DNA from: an uncultured Saprospiraceae bacterium
GTDB taxonomy: Bacteria; Bacteroidota; Bacteroidia; Chitinophagales; Saprospiraceae
Reading direction: 5' to 3'
DNA length: 64,000 bases
NCBI GenBank assembly: GCA_943788055.1
Contig: CALSOU010000006.1
Span: forward strand, 1 to 64,000
Part shown: in pieces, positions 28,203 to 38,088 of the stretch
How positions within the stretch are numbered: position 1 is the first letter of the stretch
Layout: the number at the start of each line of letters is the position of its first letter
The notes under the pieces: model-generated
Database searches by the model: none
What the model saw: the letters and a program-made list of their open reading frames with translations, nothing else
What the model was told of the DNA's origin: nothing
Program-made: the position numbers and the translations under genes

Positions 28203-30662
28203 TTGCGATCGAAACACGTAAATACTGTACAAGTAATTCTTCCTTTGGCGATTCCTCGCACATATACTTATGAGGTTCCTGATGAGCTAGTTGCTAATGT
28301 GCAATTTGGTATGCGAGTAGAAGTGCCCTTGAAGCGGAAATTATTGTCAGGAATCGTCAGCTCTGAAGTGGTGAATGGAACGTATGATGTTAAGTTAAAA
28401 AAGATTATTGCAGTCCTTGACGACGAACCTATAGTCGATGAAAAACAGTTTCAGTTTTGGCTTTGGATCGCTAAGTATTACTGCTGTACGATAGGGGAGG
28501 TGATGCTGGTTGCACTTCCTGGTGGTTTGAAACTATACAGTGAGACAAAGGTAATTCTAGTCGACGGACTAGAAATCGATTCTCGGAGTTTATCTGATGA
28601 TGAATATATGGTAATTGAGGCTCTTACAATTCAAGGAGAATTATCAATTTTTAATATTCAAGAGATACTTAATAAAAAGAGTGTATACCCTGTCATTCAC
28701 AAGTTGATCGACAAAGCGTTGATCGTTGTCAAAGAAGAGCTTCAAGAAAAATTCAAGCCAAAGAAGGAAAGTTTTGTCAGTTTTCCTGATGAACGCAGGA
28801 AAGACGAGCATTGGTTAATAGAAATGTTAGAAAAAGTTGATAAAGTCGATAATCAGAGGAGAGCTCTGCTTGCCTTCATTCAGCATAGAAAGACGGATCA
28901 ACCGTTTGTTTTGAAAAAGACTATTCGAGATACCGCACACGTCACTTCTTCAGTGATTTCAGCAATGGTGAAAAAAGGCATATTTATCGAAGAGAAACGA
29001 CAGGTTAGTCGAATCTTGACAGAGAAAGATGCAGAGGTTGCGATCCAAGCTCTCAGTGAAAAGCAGATTGAAAAACTGAAGGAAATAGAGATTGCATTTG
29101 AAACTCAGCAAACTGTTTTGTTGCACGGTGTCACCGGCAGTGGCAAAACAAGGGTTTTTATGGAGTTAATTGCCAAAGTTCTAGATAAAGGAGGGCAAGT
29201 TCTTTATCTATTGCCAGAAATTGCTTTGACAACACAAATTGTCGAACGGCTCAAGCGTGTTTTTTCAGATAGAGTTTTGGTTTATCATAGTAAGATGAAC
29301 AGTCAAGAACGCGTGGAGTTATATCGAGAGTCTATGAAGCCAGGTAGGATTATACTGGGAGCTCGATCAGCTATTTTTATGCCTTTTACAAAATTGGAGC
29401 TCGTGATAGTAGATGAGGAGCACGATTCTTCATACAAGCAACAAGACCCTGCACCGAGATATAATGCACGTGATTTAGCGATTGTACTTAGCATTCTACA
29501 TAAAGCAAAGACGCTTCTCGGGACAGCTACTCCTTCTTTGGAATCTTGGATTAATGCCAAGAAAGGAAAGTATGGTTATGTGGAGCTTAAAGAAAGATTT
29601 GGAAATAGTGTGCTTCCAGATATAGAATTGGTTGACTTAAAGCGCGCCTATAAGACTAAAAAAATGCAGTCCTACTTCAGCGAGCATTTGATTGAAGCGA
29701 TCAAAGATGCGCTGGTAATGGATCGGCAAGTAATTTTATTTCAGAATCGTCGGGGTTTTTCACCGGTCATTACTTGTGAATTGTGTGGTTGGAAATGTGA
29801 ATGCAAGAATTGTGATACTACGCTGACGGTCCATAAGTACTTCGATGAAGCAAGATGTCATTATTGTGGGTATCGCGTTGCTCTTCCAAAAGTTTGTCCT
29901 GCATGTGGGAATGAGCATTTAGATCAAGTTGGATTTGGAACAGAAAAAATAGAAGAAGAACTAGCTAAGATCTTGCCAGAAGCACGCATTGCTAGGATGG
30001 ATTATGATACCACTAAAACCAAAAATGCATACGAAAAGATCATCTATCAGTTTACTACTCATCAATTAGATATCTTAGTAGGAACCCAAATGGTCACTAA
30101 AGGGCTTGATTTTGGTAAAGTATCTGTCGTTGGAATTCTAAATGCAGATAAGTTACTTGCTTTTCCTGATTTTCGCTCATACGAACGAGCTTTTCAGTTG
30201 ATGATTCAAGTAAGTGGAAGAGCGGGGCGGAGGAAAACGAAAGGTAAAGTCATCATACAAACATTTAGTCCAATTCATAGAATATTCACAGATGTAATCA
30301 ACAGTGATTTTCAACAATTTTACGAAGGAGAGCAGAAAGAGCGACAACTTAGGGTTTTTCCGCCCGTTGTGAGGGCAATAGAAGTTACCTTGAAGCATAA
30401 GAAGCTTGATGTGGTGCGGGATGCCGGTATTCTGTACAGGGATCTATTGTATAAACAGATAGGTGATCGTGTATCAGCTGTTTTTGAACCTTCAATTCCT
30501 CGACTAAGAGGTTTATATATTCGCCAAGTTTTCATTAAAATGGAAAAAGACCATAAGGTTAATGATCACGTAAAGAAATGGGTTCAATATTATCGAGGGC
30601 AGCTCAAACAAAGTGACGGATTCAAATCTGTACGTGTCAACATCGATGTTGATCCTTATTGA
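28203..30662 (+). CDS. priA: Primosomal protein N' (PriA helicase)
   Basis: This 3'-5' helicase restarts collapsed replication forks. The 819-residue protein has an N-terminal 3' DNA-binding domain (VILPLAIPRTYTYEVP), Walker A GVTGSGKT (309-316), DEEH box (404-407) and the paired zinc-binding cysteines (CELCGWKCECKNC ... CHYCGY ... CPACG). The helicase C-terminal motifs include GTQMVTKGLDF and SGRAGR. No ATG lies at the N-terminus: the frame opens with TTG at 28203, preceded by stops. The -7-like CACTTTTG overlaps that TTG, so the exact start is uncertain, but the conserved N-terminus must begin near here. Confidence 0.94.
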   Translation: MRSKHVNTVQVILPLAIPRTYTYEVPDELVANVQFGMRVEVPLKRKLLSGIVSSEVVNGTYDVKLKKIIAVLDDEPIVDEKQFQFWLWIAKYYCCTIGEVMLVALPGGLKLYSETKVILVDGLEIDSRSLSDDEYMVIEALTIQGELSIFNIQEILNKKSVYPVIHKLIDKALIVVKEELQEKFKPKKESFVSFPDERRKDEHWLIEMLEKVDKVDNQRRALLAFIQHRKTDQPFVLKKTIRDTAHVTSSVISAMVKKGIFIEEKRQVSRILTEKDAEVAIQALSEKQIEKLKEIEIAFETQQTVLLHGVTGSGKTRVFMELIAKVLDKGGQVLYLLPEIALTTQIVERLKRVFSDRVLVYHSKMNSQERVELYRESMKPGRIILGARSAIFMPFTKLELVIVDEEHDSSYKQQDPAPRYNARDLAIVLSILHKAKTLLGTATPSLESWINAKKGKYGYVELKERFGNSVLPDIELVDLKRAYKTKKMQSYFSEHLIEAIKDALVMDRQVILFQNRRGFSPVITCELCGWKCECKNCDTTLTVHKYFDEARCHYCGYRVALPKVCPACGNEHLDQVGFGTEKIEEELAKILPEARIARMDYDTTKTKNAYEKIIYQFTTHQLDILVGTQMVTKGLDFGKVSVVGILNADKLLAFPDFRSYERAFQLMIQVSGRAGRRKTKGKVIIQTFSPIHRIFTDVINSDFQQFYEGEQKERQLRVFPPVVRAIEVTLKHKKLDVVRDAGILYRDLLYKQIGDRVSAVFEPSIPRLRGLYIRQVFIKMEKDHKVNDHVKKWVQYYRGQLKQSDGFKSVRVNIDVDPY

Positions 30663-30924
30663 TCAAAATTATTACACGTTATTTTTTCGTTGTCCATGCA
30701 AGTTTTGGCCCTTTCTACATAGTCAAATTCTGCTAGTATGATAAATCGGAGTATATCTATATGAATACAAATAAAACAACAGCATAAAGTTCTGAATCTT
30801 CATAGTGAATGTTATTATATTTTAAATAAATTTCATATACCTAATTTCATTGCGAAAATTCGATTATTTCCTTATATCATTCGTATTATTGTGGAATAAT
30901 TGACGGATAACAGCTGCTGTCTTT

Positions 30925-33378
30925 ATGTATTCTGTTGACCAATCAAACCTGCACCATATGATCTCTAACCCTGTTGCTTCAAATACTGCTTCTAAAGGAA
31001 AAACGAAACATCAAGATTATATTGATCAAGTCCTACAAGATTTCTGGATTTGTCTAGTATCTAGGGAAGCGAGTTTACTTGGACGAAAGGAAGTGTTGAC
31101 TGGAAAAGCCAAATTTGGTATACTTGGAGACGGAAAGGAAGTCCCTCAAGTTGCTATGGCTAGAGCTTTTCGAAACGGCGATTTCAGAAGTGGTTACTAT
31201 AGAGACCAGACGTTCATGTTTGCAGCTGGTTTACTAACTGTTGAGCAGTTTTTTGGACAACTATATGCAGACACAGAAAATGATCCTCATTCAGGTGGTA
31301 GACAAATGAATTCACATTACGCGACAGCTCTTCTAGATGATCAAGGTCAGTGGTCTAATCATACAGAGACCAAGAATGTTTCAGCAGATATCTCTTGTAC
31401 TGCTGGACAAATGGCAAGGGGATTAGGACTTGCTCTTGCATCGAAAAAATACAAGCAATTAAAGAATGATAAAGAACAGCAGTTCTCAAAAGATGGTGAT
31501 GAAGTAACTTTTATCACAATTGGTGATGCCTCTACTTCGGAAGGTGTTTTTTGGGAAACCATGAATGCTGCCGCTGTTATGAAAGTACCTATGGCAGTGT
31601 CAGTATGGGATGACGGCTACGGAATATCAGTGCCGAAAGAATATCAAACTGTAAAATCTTCGATTTCCAAGGCACTGGAGGGTATGATGCTTGATGAGGA
31701 CGGGAATGGAGTTGTCATTGTATCAGTCAAAGGATATGATTATCCTGAGCTTGTAAAAGTATACGATCAGGTAATTAATCAAGTTCGTGCAGCTCATATT
31801 CCTGCTTTGATTCATGTTCAGGATCTTACTCAGCCACAGGGACATTCTACTTCAGGATCACACGAAAGATATAAAGATGCTTCTAGATTGGAGTGGGAGA
31901 GAGACCATGATTGCATTCTGAAAATGCGAGAATGGATGGTTGAAAACGACCTTGTAACAGAAGAGAAACTTGATGAAATGGTCAAGGAAGCAAAAGCCTA
32001 TGTCAAGGAGAGTGCGAAGAAAGCATGGGCAAGTTTCCAGAATTCATTCAAGCCTGAGGTAGAAAAACTATACGCGATAGCGGCAGACTTAAAGACGCAA
32101 AGACCAGCAGATTTGCAGTTTATTCAATCTATTGAACAGTCTGTGAATGAACTTATGAGTTTAAATCTCGGAGACATAACGAAGTATGCTCGTAGATTGC
32201 TTTTTGGATTAAGTTACGATTCTGGTTGTACGGAAAAGCTTGTATCATTTATTAATGAACTGCAGAGCAAAGGCCACGATAAGTATCATACGCACTTGTA
32301 TGCTGAAGGATCGGACTCTGCAATTCAAGTACCTATCATAAATAAAGAGTACAGAGAGAATTCTGAGCGAAAAACTGGCTATAACATACTAAATAAATAT
32401 TTTGACCAATTGCTTGCTACTAATGATAAAGTTGTAGCATTTGGAGAAGATGTTGGACAAATCGGAGATGTTAATCAAGGTTTTGCTGGGTTACAAGAAA
32501 AGTATGGTGAGGATAGAGTTTGGGATACAGGTATCAGAGAGTGGACTATAATGGGCCAGGCTATTGGTTTGGCGCAGAGAGGATTTCGACCAATTGCAGA
32601 AATTCAGTATTTGGATTACATAATTTATGGATTGGAGCCGCTCGTTGACGACTTAACGACTGTGAGATATCGATCAAATGGTAACCAAATGGCACCTGCT
32701 ATTATACGTACAAGAGGGCATAGATTGGAGGGTATCTGGCATGCAGGTTCTCCAATGGGAATGTTGATTCACGCATTACGTGGTATGTATATTGTTGTTC
32801 CAAGAAATATGGTGCAGGCTGCAGGATTCTACAATACCTTAATGCAAGGACATGATCCAGCTTTGGTTGTAGAATGTTTAAATGGATATCGAATAAGAGA
32901 AGAAGAGCCTAGTAATTTAGGTACATATACGATTCCGTTGGGTGTTCCTGAAACATTAATTCAAGGTACTGATGTTACACTTGTTACTTATGGATCAATG
33001 GTTCGAATAGCTGAAAAAGCGGTGGAGATGTTGGCATCTCACGATATATCAGTTGAATTGATCGACGTCCAGACTTTATTACCTTTTGATATGGAAGGCC
33101 ATATTGTTGATTCACTGAGCAAAACAAATCGCATTGTCTTTTGTGACGAAGATGTGCCGGGTGGGGCAACTTCATTTATGATGCAAAAGGTACTTGAAGA
33201 ACATGGCGGATATAAGTATCTAGATTCAAAACCTACTACGATTACGTCTCACGAGCATAGAACACCATTTGGATCAGATGGAGATTACTTTACTAAGCCT
33301 GGCGAGGAAGACATATTTGAGGGAATCTATAAGATGATGCACGAGGCAAATCCTTCGAAGTACCCATTTCAGTTTTAA
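30925..33378 (+). CDS. Fused E1 alpha-beta component of a 2-oxoacid dehydrogenase
   Basis: This thiamin-diphosphate enzyme decarboxylates a 2-oxoacid (probably branched-chain) and passes the acyl group to E2 lipoyl. The 817-residue protein fuses an alpha half (about 40-400) to a beta half (about 475-817). In the alpha half, the ThDP motif is GDASTSEG (from G200) ending in NAA. The beta half has FGEDVGQIGDVNQGF, DTGIREWTIMGQAIGLA, and the C-terminal swivel VTYGSMV ... ELIDVQTLLPFD. Split E1 subunits are usual; the fused form is common in Bacteroidota. E2 and E3 are not in the window. The ATG at 30925 is used; a Met at 30958 is an alternative. Confidence 0.9.
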   Translation: MYSVDQSNLHHMISNPVASNTASKGKTKHQDYIDQVLQDFWICLVSREASLLGRKEVLTGKAKFGILGDGKEVPQVAMARAFRNGDFRSGYYRDQTFMFAAGLLTVEQFFGQLYADTENDPHSGGRQMNSHYATALLDDQGQWSNHTETKNVSADISCTAGQMARGLGLALASKKYKQLKNDKEQQFSKDGDEVTFITIGDASTSEGVFWETMNAAAVMKVPMAVSVWDDGYGISVPKEYQTVKSSISKALEGMMLDEDGNGVVIVSVKGYDYPELVKVYDQVINQVRAAHIPALIHVQDLTQPQGHSTSGSHERYKDASRLEWERDHDCILKMREWMVENDLVTEEKLDEMVKEAKAYVKESAKKAWASFQNSFKPEVEKLYAIAADLKTQRPADLQFIQSIEQSVNELMSLNLGDITKYARRLLFGLSYDSGCTEKLVSFINELQSKGHDKYHTHLYAEGSDSAIQVPIINKEYRENSERKTGYNILNKYFDQLLATNDKVVAFGEDVGQIGDVNQGFAGLQEKYGEDRVWDTGIREWTIMGQAIGLAQRGFRPIAEIQYLDYIIYGLEPLVDDLTTVRYRSNGNQMAPAIIRTRGHRLEGIWHAGSPMGMLIHALRGMYIVVPRNMVQAAGFYNTLMQGHDPALVVECLNGYRIREEEPSNLGTYTIPLGVPETLIQGTDVTLVTYGSMVRIAEKAVEMLASHDISVELIDVQTLLPFDMEGHIVDSLSKTNRIVFCDEDVPGGATSFMMQKVLEEHGGYKYLDSKPTTITSHEHRTPFGSDGDYFTKPGEEDIFEGIYKMMHEANPSKYPFQF

Positions 33379-33547
33379 TTACTACTGTTTCAATAGAATT
33401 TTGAACAGGTGAGCTCAGAATTAAGTTTTTTAGTGCAGATGTCCGAAGTTGATCAGCCATTGGAAAAACTAAGGTCCGCATTATGACTAGGTCAAAAAGC
33501 ACCAATCCTAATCTGAAAGTCTGTTCTAGTGGACTGGAAAAAATGTA

Positions 33548-34312
33548 TTACCTAGTGTAAAACCATTCATTTTCTGAAGATAAGTCGGAATTGAAGGCGT
33601 AGTCTTCATAATTGAAAGACTTCAAGTCTTCAGCGTTAGTGATTGAATTATCGATAGCATATCTAGTCATTAACCCTCTTGCCTTTTTCGCATTGAACGA
33701 AATGAATTTCAATTCGCCTTTATGCATTTCCTTGAATTGTATATCGATGATTTTGGCTTTGATTTTACTTGTGTTGACTGCTTTGAAATATTCTTGTGAA
33801 GCACAGTTGACTATGACATCAGATCCTGTCTGGTCAAGATCTTCCTGAAGAATTGTGGTGATTTTATCTCCCCAAAACTCATATAAATTCTTCTTGCTAC
33901 GTATAGGTAATCTAGTGCCCATTTCGAGTCTGTACTCATGCATTCGATCAAGCGGTCTTAGCAATCCGTATAGACCTGACAATATGCGTACGTAGTCTTG
34001 TGCATATTCTAAGCCATTAGGATCTATTGTCTCGGCATCCAAACCCTGATATACTCCACCATTGAAAGCGAGAAGAGCTTCTTTGCCTTCTTCATCAATG
34101 GAATCGATATCAAATGACTCATAACGATCTTTATTTAGCTCTGCCAAATCTTTGCTGATATTCATGAGCTCTCGCATGCCTTTATTGGACATTCTTTTGA
34201 GCTTGTTTACCAACTGTACAGGTTCTTCTTGAAAACGAACGCTGCTGGCAGGCAATCCAGTTTTAACCGGGTTGAAATTAAGAGTCTTTGCTGGAGACAA
34301 TAAAATGATCAT
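33548..34312 (-). CDS. yaaA: Peroxide stress protein YaaA (UPF0246)
   Basis: The 254-residue cytosolic protein matches the YaaA/DUF328 family from end to end: LLSPAKTLNF at the start, AFNGGVYQGLDA, GLYGLLRPLD, VNCASQEYFKAV, and FNAKKARGLMTRY. In E. coli YaaA limits intracellular iron and protects DNA during peroxide stress. It sits upstream-to-downstream with the DUF1573 gene on the minus strand, but a strong terminator separates them, so it is probably transcribed independently. Confidence 0.93.
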   Translation of the reverse strand: MIILLSPAKTLNFNPVKTGLPASSVRFQEEPVQLVNKLKRMSNKGMRELMNISKDLAELNKDRYESFDIDSIDEEGKEALLAFNGGVYQGLDAETIDPNGLEYAQDYVRILSGLYGLLRPLDRMHEYRLEMGTRLPIRSKKNLYEFWGDKITTILQEDLDQTGSDVIVNCASQEYFKAVNTSKIKAKIIDIQFKEMHKGELKFISFNAKKARGLMTRYAIDNSITNAEDLKSFNYEDYAFNSDLSSENEWFYTR

Positions 34313-34337
34313 TTGCTTAACTTATTTATCATTGAAC

Positions 34338-34372
34338 AAAAAAATCCTTGTTCTAATAAAAGAACAAGGATT
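34338..34372 (-). terminator. Terminator between the DUF1573 gene and yaaA
   Basis: A perfect 12-bp stem (34343-34354 with 34361-34372, AATCCTTGTTCT/AGAACAAGGATT) with a 6-base loop is followed on the minus strand by seven T. It ends the DUF1573 transcript. Confidence 0.85.
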
Positions 34373-34395
34373 ATAGATCTTTGTTCAGGTCAGGA

Positions 34396-34851
34396 TTAGT
34401 TCCCCCCGCCTAAAATAGATTTTGGAGCTTCTGGTACTGCATCTTCTTTTTTAGAAACATTACCTAAGACTTTGATTACGTGAGGACTTCCACCTTCATT
34501 TGTCGTAATTGTTACCGTTTTATTGATTTTGCCCAGCCTGTTTGTCGCGTATGAAATCTTAATTTCAGACATTTCACCTGGCATAATTGGTTCTTTAGGC
34601 CATACTGGTACAGTACATCCACAAGATCCTCTAGCGTTAGAGATTACTAATGGTTCAGTACCCGTGTTTGTGAACTTTACGAAACGATCGCGCTCTGAAT
34701 TTTGCTCGATTTCCCCGTAATCGCAAACCATTTTTTCGAATGTCATCATTGGACCGTCAGTTGATTGCTGAGCATCTTGAGAATCTGCTTGAGCAGATAC
34801 AAAACCAGCAAAACCGAAAACCATGAAGCATGCAAGAAATAGACTCTTCAT
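34396..34851 (-). CDS. DUF1573 periplasmic Ig-like protein
   Basis: The 151-residue protein has a signal peptide (1-20, ending VSAQ) and one DUF1573 domain. Diagnostic elements are TFEKMVCDYGEIEQNSE, the F-T-N-T-G-T-E-P-L strand and the double-cysteine motif SCGCTVP, then PGEMSEIKISY. These small immunoglobulin-like modules are abundant in Bacteroidota exported proteins; their ligand is unknown. Single gene, with a downstream terminator. Confidence 0.9.
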   Translation of the reverse strand: MKSLFLACFMVFGFAGFVSAQADSQDAQQSTDGPMMTFEKMVCDYGEIEQNSERDRFVKFTNTGTEPLVISNARGSCGCTVPVWPKEPIMPGEMSEIKISYATNRLGKINKTVTITTNEGGSPHVIKVLGNVSKKEDAVPEAPKSILGGGN

Positions 34852-35114
34852 TTGGATTATAGTTTTATAATAAGAAAATATAGCTCTAAGTTATTATTTT
34901 TTTCCCTTAGATGTAGAGTTGCCCTTTATTTTTGATTGAATTTGCAAATAATTAACAAACCAAAAAAAACATATATATCCGCAACTTCAATGTAATAACA
35001 AGCTTTAAATACTCAAAGTTTCACTTCTTACCTTTTTTCTTAACTAGGTTCAAAAGGAACAATATCTTTTAGAGAAATTGGATTGTCTTTACTTCAAGTT
35101 CATGAGCTGTTTTG

Positions 35115-36347
35115 TTAATTGAAAGTAACTGAAACTGACATTTCTTTTCCATCGCGATTGATTATTACCGGAATTGTTTGTCCTTTTTCAAAAGCACCTA
35201 AGGCTTTCATATAACCCATCATGTCTGCCACTTCAAGATCACCCATCTTAATAACCACATCTCCTTGTTGAATTCCAGCGTTCGACGCTGTTCTACCATC
35301 TTTTACACCATCTATTCGCATTCCAGTACCTTGAAACATATAATCAGGTATTACTCCCAGTGTTACTTTAAATTCTCGCGAGTTTTTAGATTCATCCTTT
35401 GTTTTTGTGAAAGTAATCTTTTTATCATCAAGTTCGTCAATGACTTGCAAGATGTAATTACCTATTTCATAGCAACCTTGGATGTTCACTTTTTCTATGT
35501 CATCAGATGGTTTATGATAGTCTTCGTGCTGTCCTGTAAAAAAGTGGATAGAAGGGATGTCGCTAAGATAAAAACTAGAGTGATCGGATGGTCCTATACC
35601 ACTTTCTGATTTAACCAATTCGAATTTTTTATTTACGTCATCTAGAACTGTCCATTCTGGAGAAGTACCGACACCATTGATAGCCAGTCTATTATTTTCA
35701 AGCCTTCCCACCATATCCATGTTGATCATGTAATTAATTTGTTCGAGCGGGTATGTCGGATTCTTCGTCCAGTAGTTACTACCCCAAAGTCCTTTTTCTT
35801 CTCCGGAGAATGCAATGAAGAGATAATTGTTGTCATCAAACTTCTTGCTTATTAGCTTTTCAGCTAACCAAATCATCACAGCAACACCACTGGCATTGTC
35901 ATCAGCTCCATTATGAATTTCTGCAGGACCTTGATATAAAGATCCAAAAGCGCCCATTCCTAAGTGATCATAGTGTGCACCTATGACGACCGTATTCTGA
36001 GCTCCGTGGTCAATAAATCCTACGACATTTTTACCGTTTACTGGCGTTTTCTGTCCTGCCATGTCTGATCCATGTGGATCATTACTCTCATATCCAGTGA
36101 AACGTTGATAGTACTCTTTTGTCCCTTTTGGGCTTAAGCCCAAATCTGAGAATCGACTGGCAATATGTTCAGCTGCTAAATCTTCTCCCGTTGTTCCAGT
36201 TTCACGTCCTTTTAATTCATCTGAAGACAAATACTGCAAGTCCTGAAACAATGTACCGCCGCTCGTGTCAGCTGGTAGGTAGGATTTGGGAGAACAAGAG
36301 GCTAAAACAAAAGTGATAATGAGTAAGAGAAATATATTCGTTTTCAT
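35115..36347 (-). CDS. M28 metallopeptidase with C-terminal PDZ domain, lipoprotein
   Basis: This is a probable exported aminopeptidase. A lipobox (LASC, C18) anchors it. The M28 domain (about 30-310) has a di-zinc set in order: H125 in GAHYDHLG, Asp in HNGADDNASG (149/150), Glu pair in FSGEEKG (183-184), D211 in NMDMVGR, and H278 in HEDYHKPSDD. A PDZ domain follows (about 325-410; LGVIPDYM ... GMRIDGVKDGRTASNAGIQ ... GDVVIKMG). PDZ fusion in this family may guide peptide substrates. A -7-like element TATTTTTG lies at 36408-36415 upstream on its strand. Confidence 0.92.
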   Translation of the reverse strand: MKTNIFLLLIITFVLASCSPKSYLPADTSGGTLFQDLQYLSSDELKGRETGTTGEDLAAEHIASRFSDLGLSPKGTKEYYQRFTGYESNDPHGSDMAGQKTPVNGKNVVGFIDHGAQNTVVIGAHYDHLGMGAFGSLYQGPAEIHNGADDNASGVAVMIWLAEKLISKKFDDNNYLFIAFSGEEKGLWGSNYWTKNPTYPLEQINYMINMDMVGRLENNRLAINGVGTSPEWTVLDDVNKKFELVKSESGIGPSDHSSFYLSDIPSIHFFTGQHEDYHKPSDDIEKVNIQGCYEIGNYILQVIDELDDKKITFTKTKDESKNSREFKVTLGVIPDYMFQGTGMRIDGVKDGRTASNAGIQQGDVVIKMGDLEVADMMGYMKALGAFEKGQTIPVIINRDGKEMSVSVTFN

Positions 36348-36407
36348 TTCAAAATGATTGTTAATAAAAAATGAGGGTTACAAACTAAATAACCGTGCTT
36401 TGAGGCA

Positions 36408-36415
36408 CAAAAATA
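36408..36415 (-). promoter_or_regulatory. -7 promoter element for the M28 peptidase gene
   Basis: On the minus strand this reads TATTTTTG, an exact TAnnTTTG match, about 60 bp upstream of the start. A second near match (TTAGTTTG) is closer to the gene. Confidence 0.35.
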
Positions 36416-36525
36416 CATCGAATAAGAAGTTTATCGCTTGATTTAAACTGATATTACACAACTCTGACAATTCATTTTTAAAAAGATAGAGAATATTGAT
36501 GCAATTTTGTGTCTAAAAAAGACTC

Positions 36526-37656
36526 ATGCGCTATTACGTAGTATTGTTGATGACCATATCACTTGTATTCTCTTGTAAACCAAATGCGGAGAAGGCAGGT
36601 CAAGTAAGTGAAGAAGCTGAAAAGAGCATGGATTCTGCCAAGCCTAAGCTGGAGCAAACTTTACACTATCCAGAGGAAACACATTTGGCAAACGTCAAAC
36701 AACTGACTTTCGGAGGTGACAATGCTGAAGCTTACTGGTCATTTGATAATAAGCAGTTAGTTTTTCAAGCTAGAAATGAAGATTGGGGTACTGAATGCGA
36801 TCAGATTTACGTGATGGATGCTGGAAAGTCTCTAGTAGATGACGAGATACCCCAATTAGTAAGCACTGGAAAAGGAAGAACAACTTGCAGTTATTTTATG
36901 CCAGGAAACAAGTCTATAGTTTATGCAAGCACGCATGAGGGAGGAGAAGATTGTCCCCCAGAGCCACAGAGAAGAAGCGATGGTAAATATGTATGGCCTA
37001 TTTATGAGTCATTTGATATTTACACTGCTGATCTTGAAGGTAATATTCTTGAAAAATTAACAGATGAGCCAGGATATGATGCAGAAGCGACGTTATCCCC
37101 TCAAGGTGATAAGATCGTGTTTACGTCACTCAGAACGGGAGACCTTGAGTTGTTTACAATGAACATTGATGGTTCGGATGTGCGTCAAGTAACATCTGGT
37201 TTAGGATATGATGGTGGAGCGTTTTTCTCTCCAGACGGTACAAAACTTATTTTCCGAGCGTCTAGACCTCAAACCGATGAGGAAATCAAGGAGTACAAGG
37301 ATCTTCTAGCAGAAGGACTTGTCCAGCCTACTGCTATGGAATTGTATGTTAGTAATGTAGATGGTAGTGAACTCAAGAAAATAACTGATCTTGGAAATGC
37401 AAACTGGGCACCGTTCTTTCATCCAAGCGGTGAAAAGATTCTTTTTGCCAGTAATCATGCAAGTGAGCGTGGATTTCCTTTTAACCTGTACATGATCAAT
37501 GTTGATGGTACTGGTTTAGAACAAATTACTTTTGACAAAACATTTGATTCTTTTCCGATGTTCAGCTATGACGGGAAGCAGCTAGTTTTTGCCAGTAACC
37601 GAAATAATGGCGGAACACGCGAGACTAACCTATTTTTAGCTGATTGGGTAGAGTAG
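36526..37656 (+). CDS. TolB-like PD40 beta-propeller lipoprotein
   Basis: The 376-residue protein has a lipobox (VFSC, C17) and repeated PD40/TolB-type blades: QLTFGGDNAEAYWSFDNKQLVF, KLTDEPGYDAEATLSPQGDKIVFTS, QVTSGLGYDGGAFFSPDGTKLIF, KITDLGNANWAPFFHPSGEKILF and QITFDKTFDSFPMFSYDGKQLVF. Each blade carries the SPDG-type turn and a final aromatic strand. It should be a periplasmic or surface propeller that binds a partner; no peptidase domain is attached. It lies divergent from the M28 gene across 178 bp. Confidence 0.88.
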   Translation: MRYYVVLLMTISLVFSCKPNAEKAGQVSEEAEKSMDSAKPKLEQTLHYPEETHLANVKQLTFGGDNAEAYWSFDNKQLVFQARNEDWGTECDQIYVMDAGKSLVDDEIPQLVSTGKGRTTCSYFMPGNKSIVYASTHEGGEDCPPEPQRRSDGKYVWPIYESFDIYTADLEGNILEKLTDEPGYDAEATLSPQGDKIVFTSLRTGDLELFTMNIDGSDVRQVTSGLGYDGGAFFSPDGTKLIFRASRPQTDEEIKEYKDLLAEGLVQPTAMELYVSNVDGSELKKITDLGNANWAPFFHPSGEKILFASNHASERGFPFNLYMINVDGTGLEQITFDKTFDSFPMFSYDGKQLVFASNRNNGGTRETNLFLADWVE

Positions 37657-37752
37657 GGTTTTAAGGCAATGTTGTAAAAAGAGTTACTGGATGCGTCCAA
37701 AATACTTTTACGATTATTGTTGTACCGAGAATATTGATGGAAAAGGTAATTA

Positions 37753-38079
37753 ATGGAAGAAACGCAAAAAAAGACATGGGTTCAAAGACTTCAGAAACGA
37801 TGGGGTGTCTCTGCTAGCCAAGTTTTTACAATTCTGTTGGTTTTTGCTTGTACAGGTTTTTCAGTTATGTTTCTTAAGAAGCCTGTCGTTGCCTACTTTA
37901 CTAACGGAGGCGAATCCAATATTTTGTTTTCTGTAATCTACTACATTCTGATTCTTCCAGTTTATAATCTGATCTTACTAGTGTATGGTTTTATTTTCGG
38001 ACAATTTGAGTTTTTCTGGAACTTTGAAAAAAAGATGTTCAAAAGAATGATCGGTAAGAAGCCACCTCCAGTTGTATAA
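37753..38079 (+). CDS. DUF6787-type small membrane protein
   Basis: The 108-residue protein has an N-terminal basic segment, two membrane helices (about 22-42 and 60-84), and a conserved FGQFEFFWNFEKKMFKRM motif before a Pro-rich end. This matches what I know as the DUF6787 family of Bacteroidota. The function is unknown. It lies 96 bp downstream of the propeller gene on the same strand. Confidence 0.7.
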   Translation: MEETQKKTWVQRLQKRWGVSASQVFTILLVFACTGFSVMFLKKPVVAYFTNGGESNILFSVIYYILILPVYNLILLVYGFIFGQFEFFWNFEKKMFKRMIGKKPPPVV

Positions 38080-38088
38080 TTTATATCA

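Noticed and set aside
35265-35609. Plus-strand open frames inside the M28 gene and similar ones inside other genes
   Set aside because: They are antisense shadows of strongly supported genes with no independent features.
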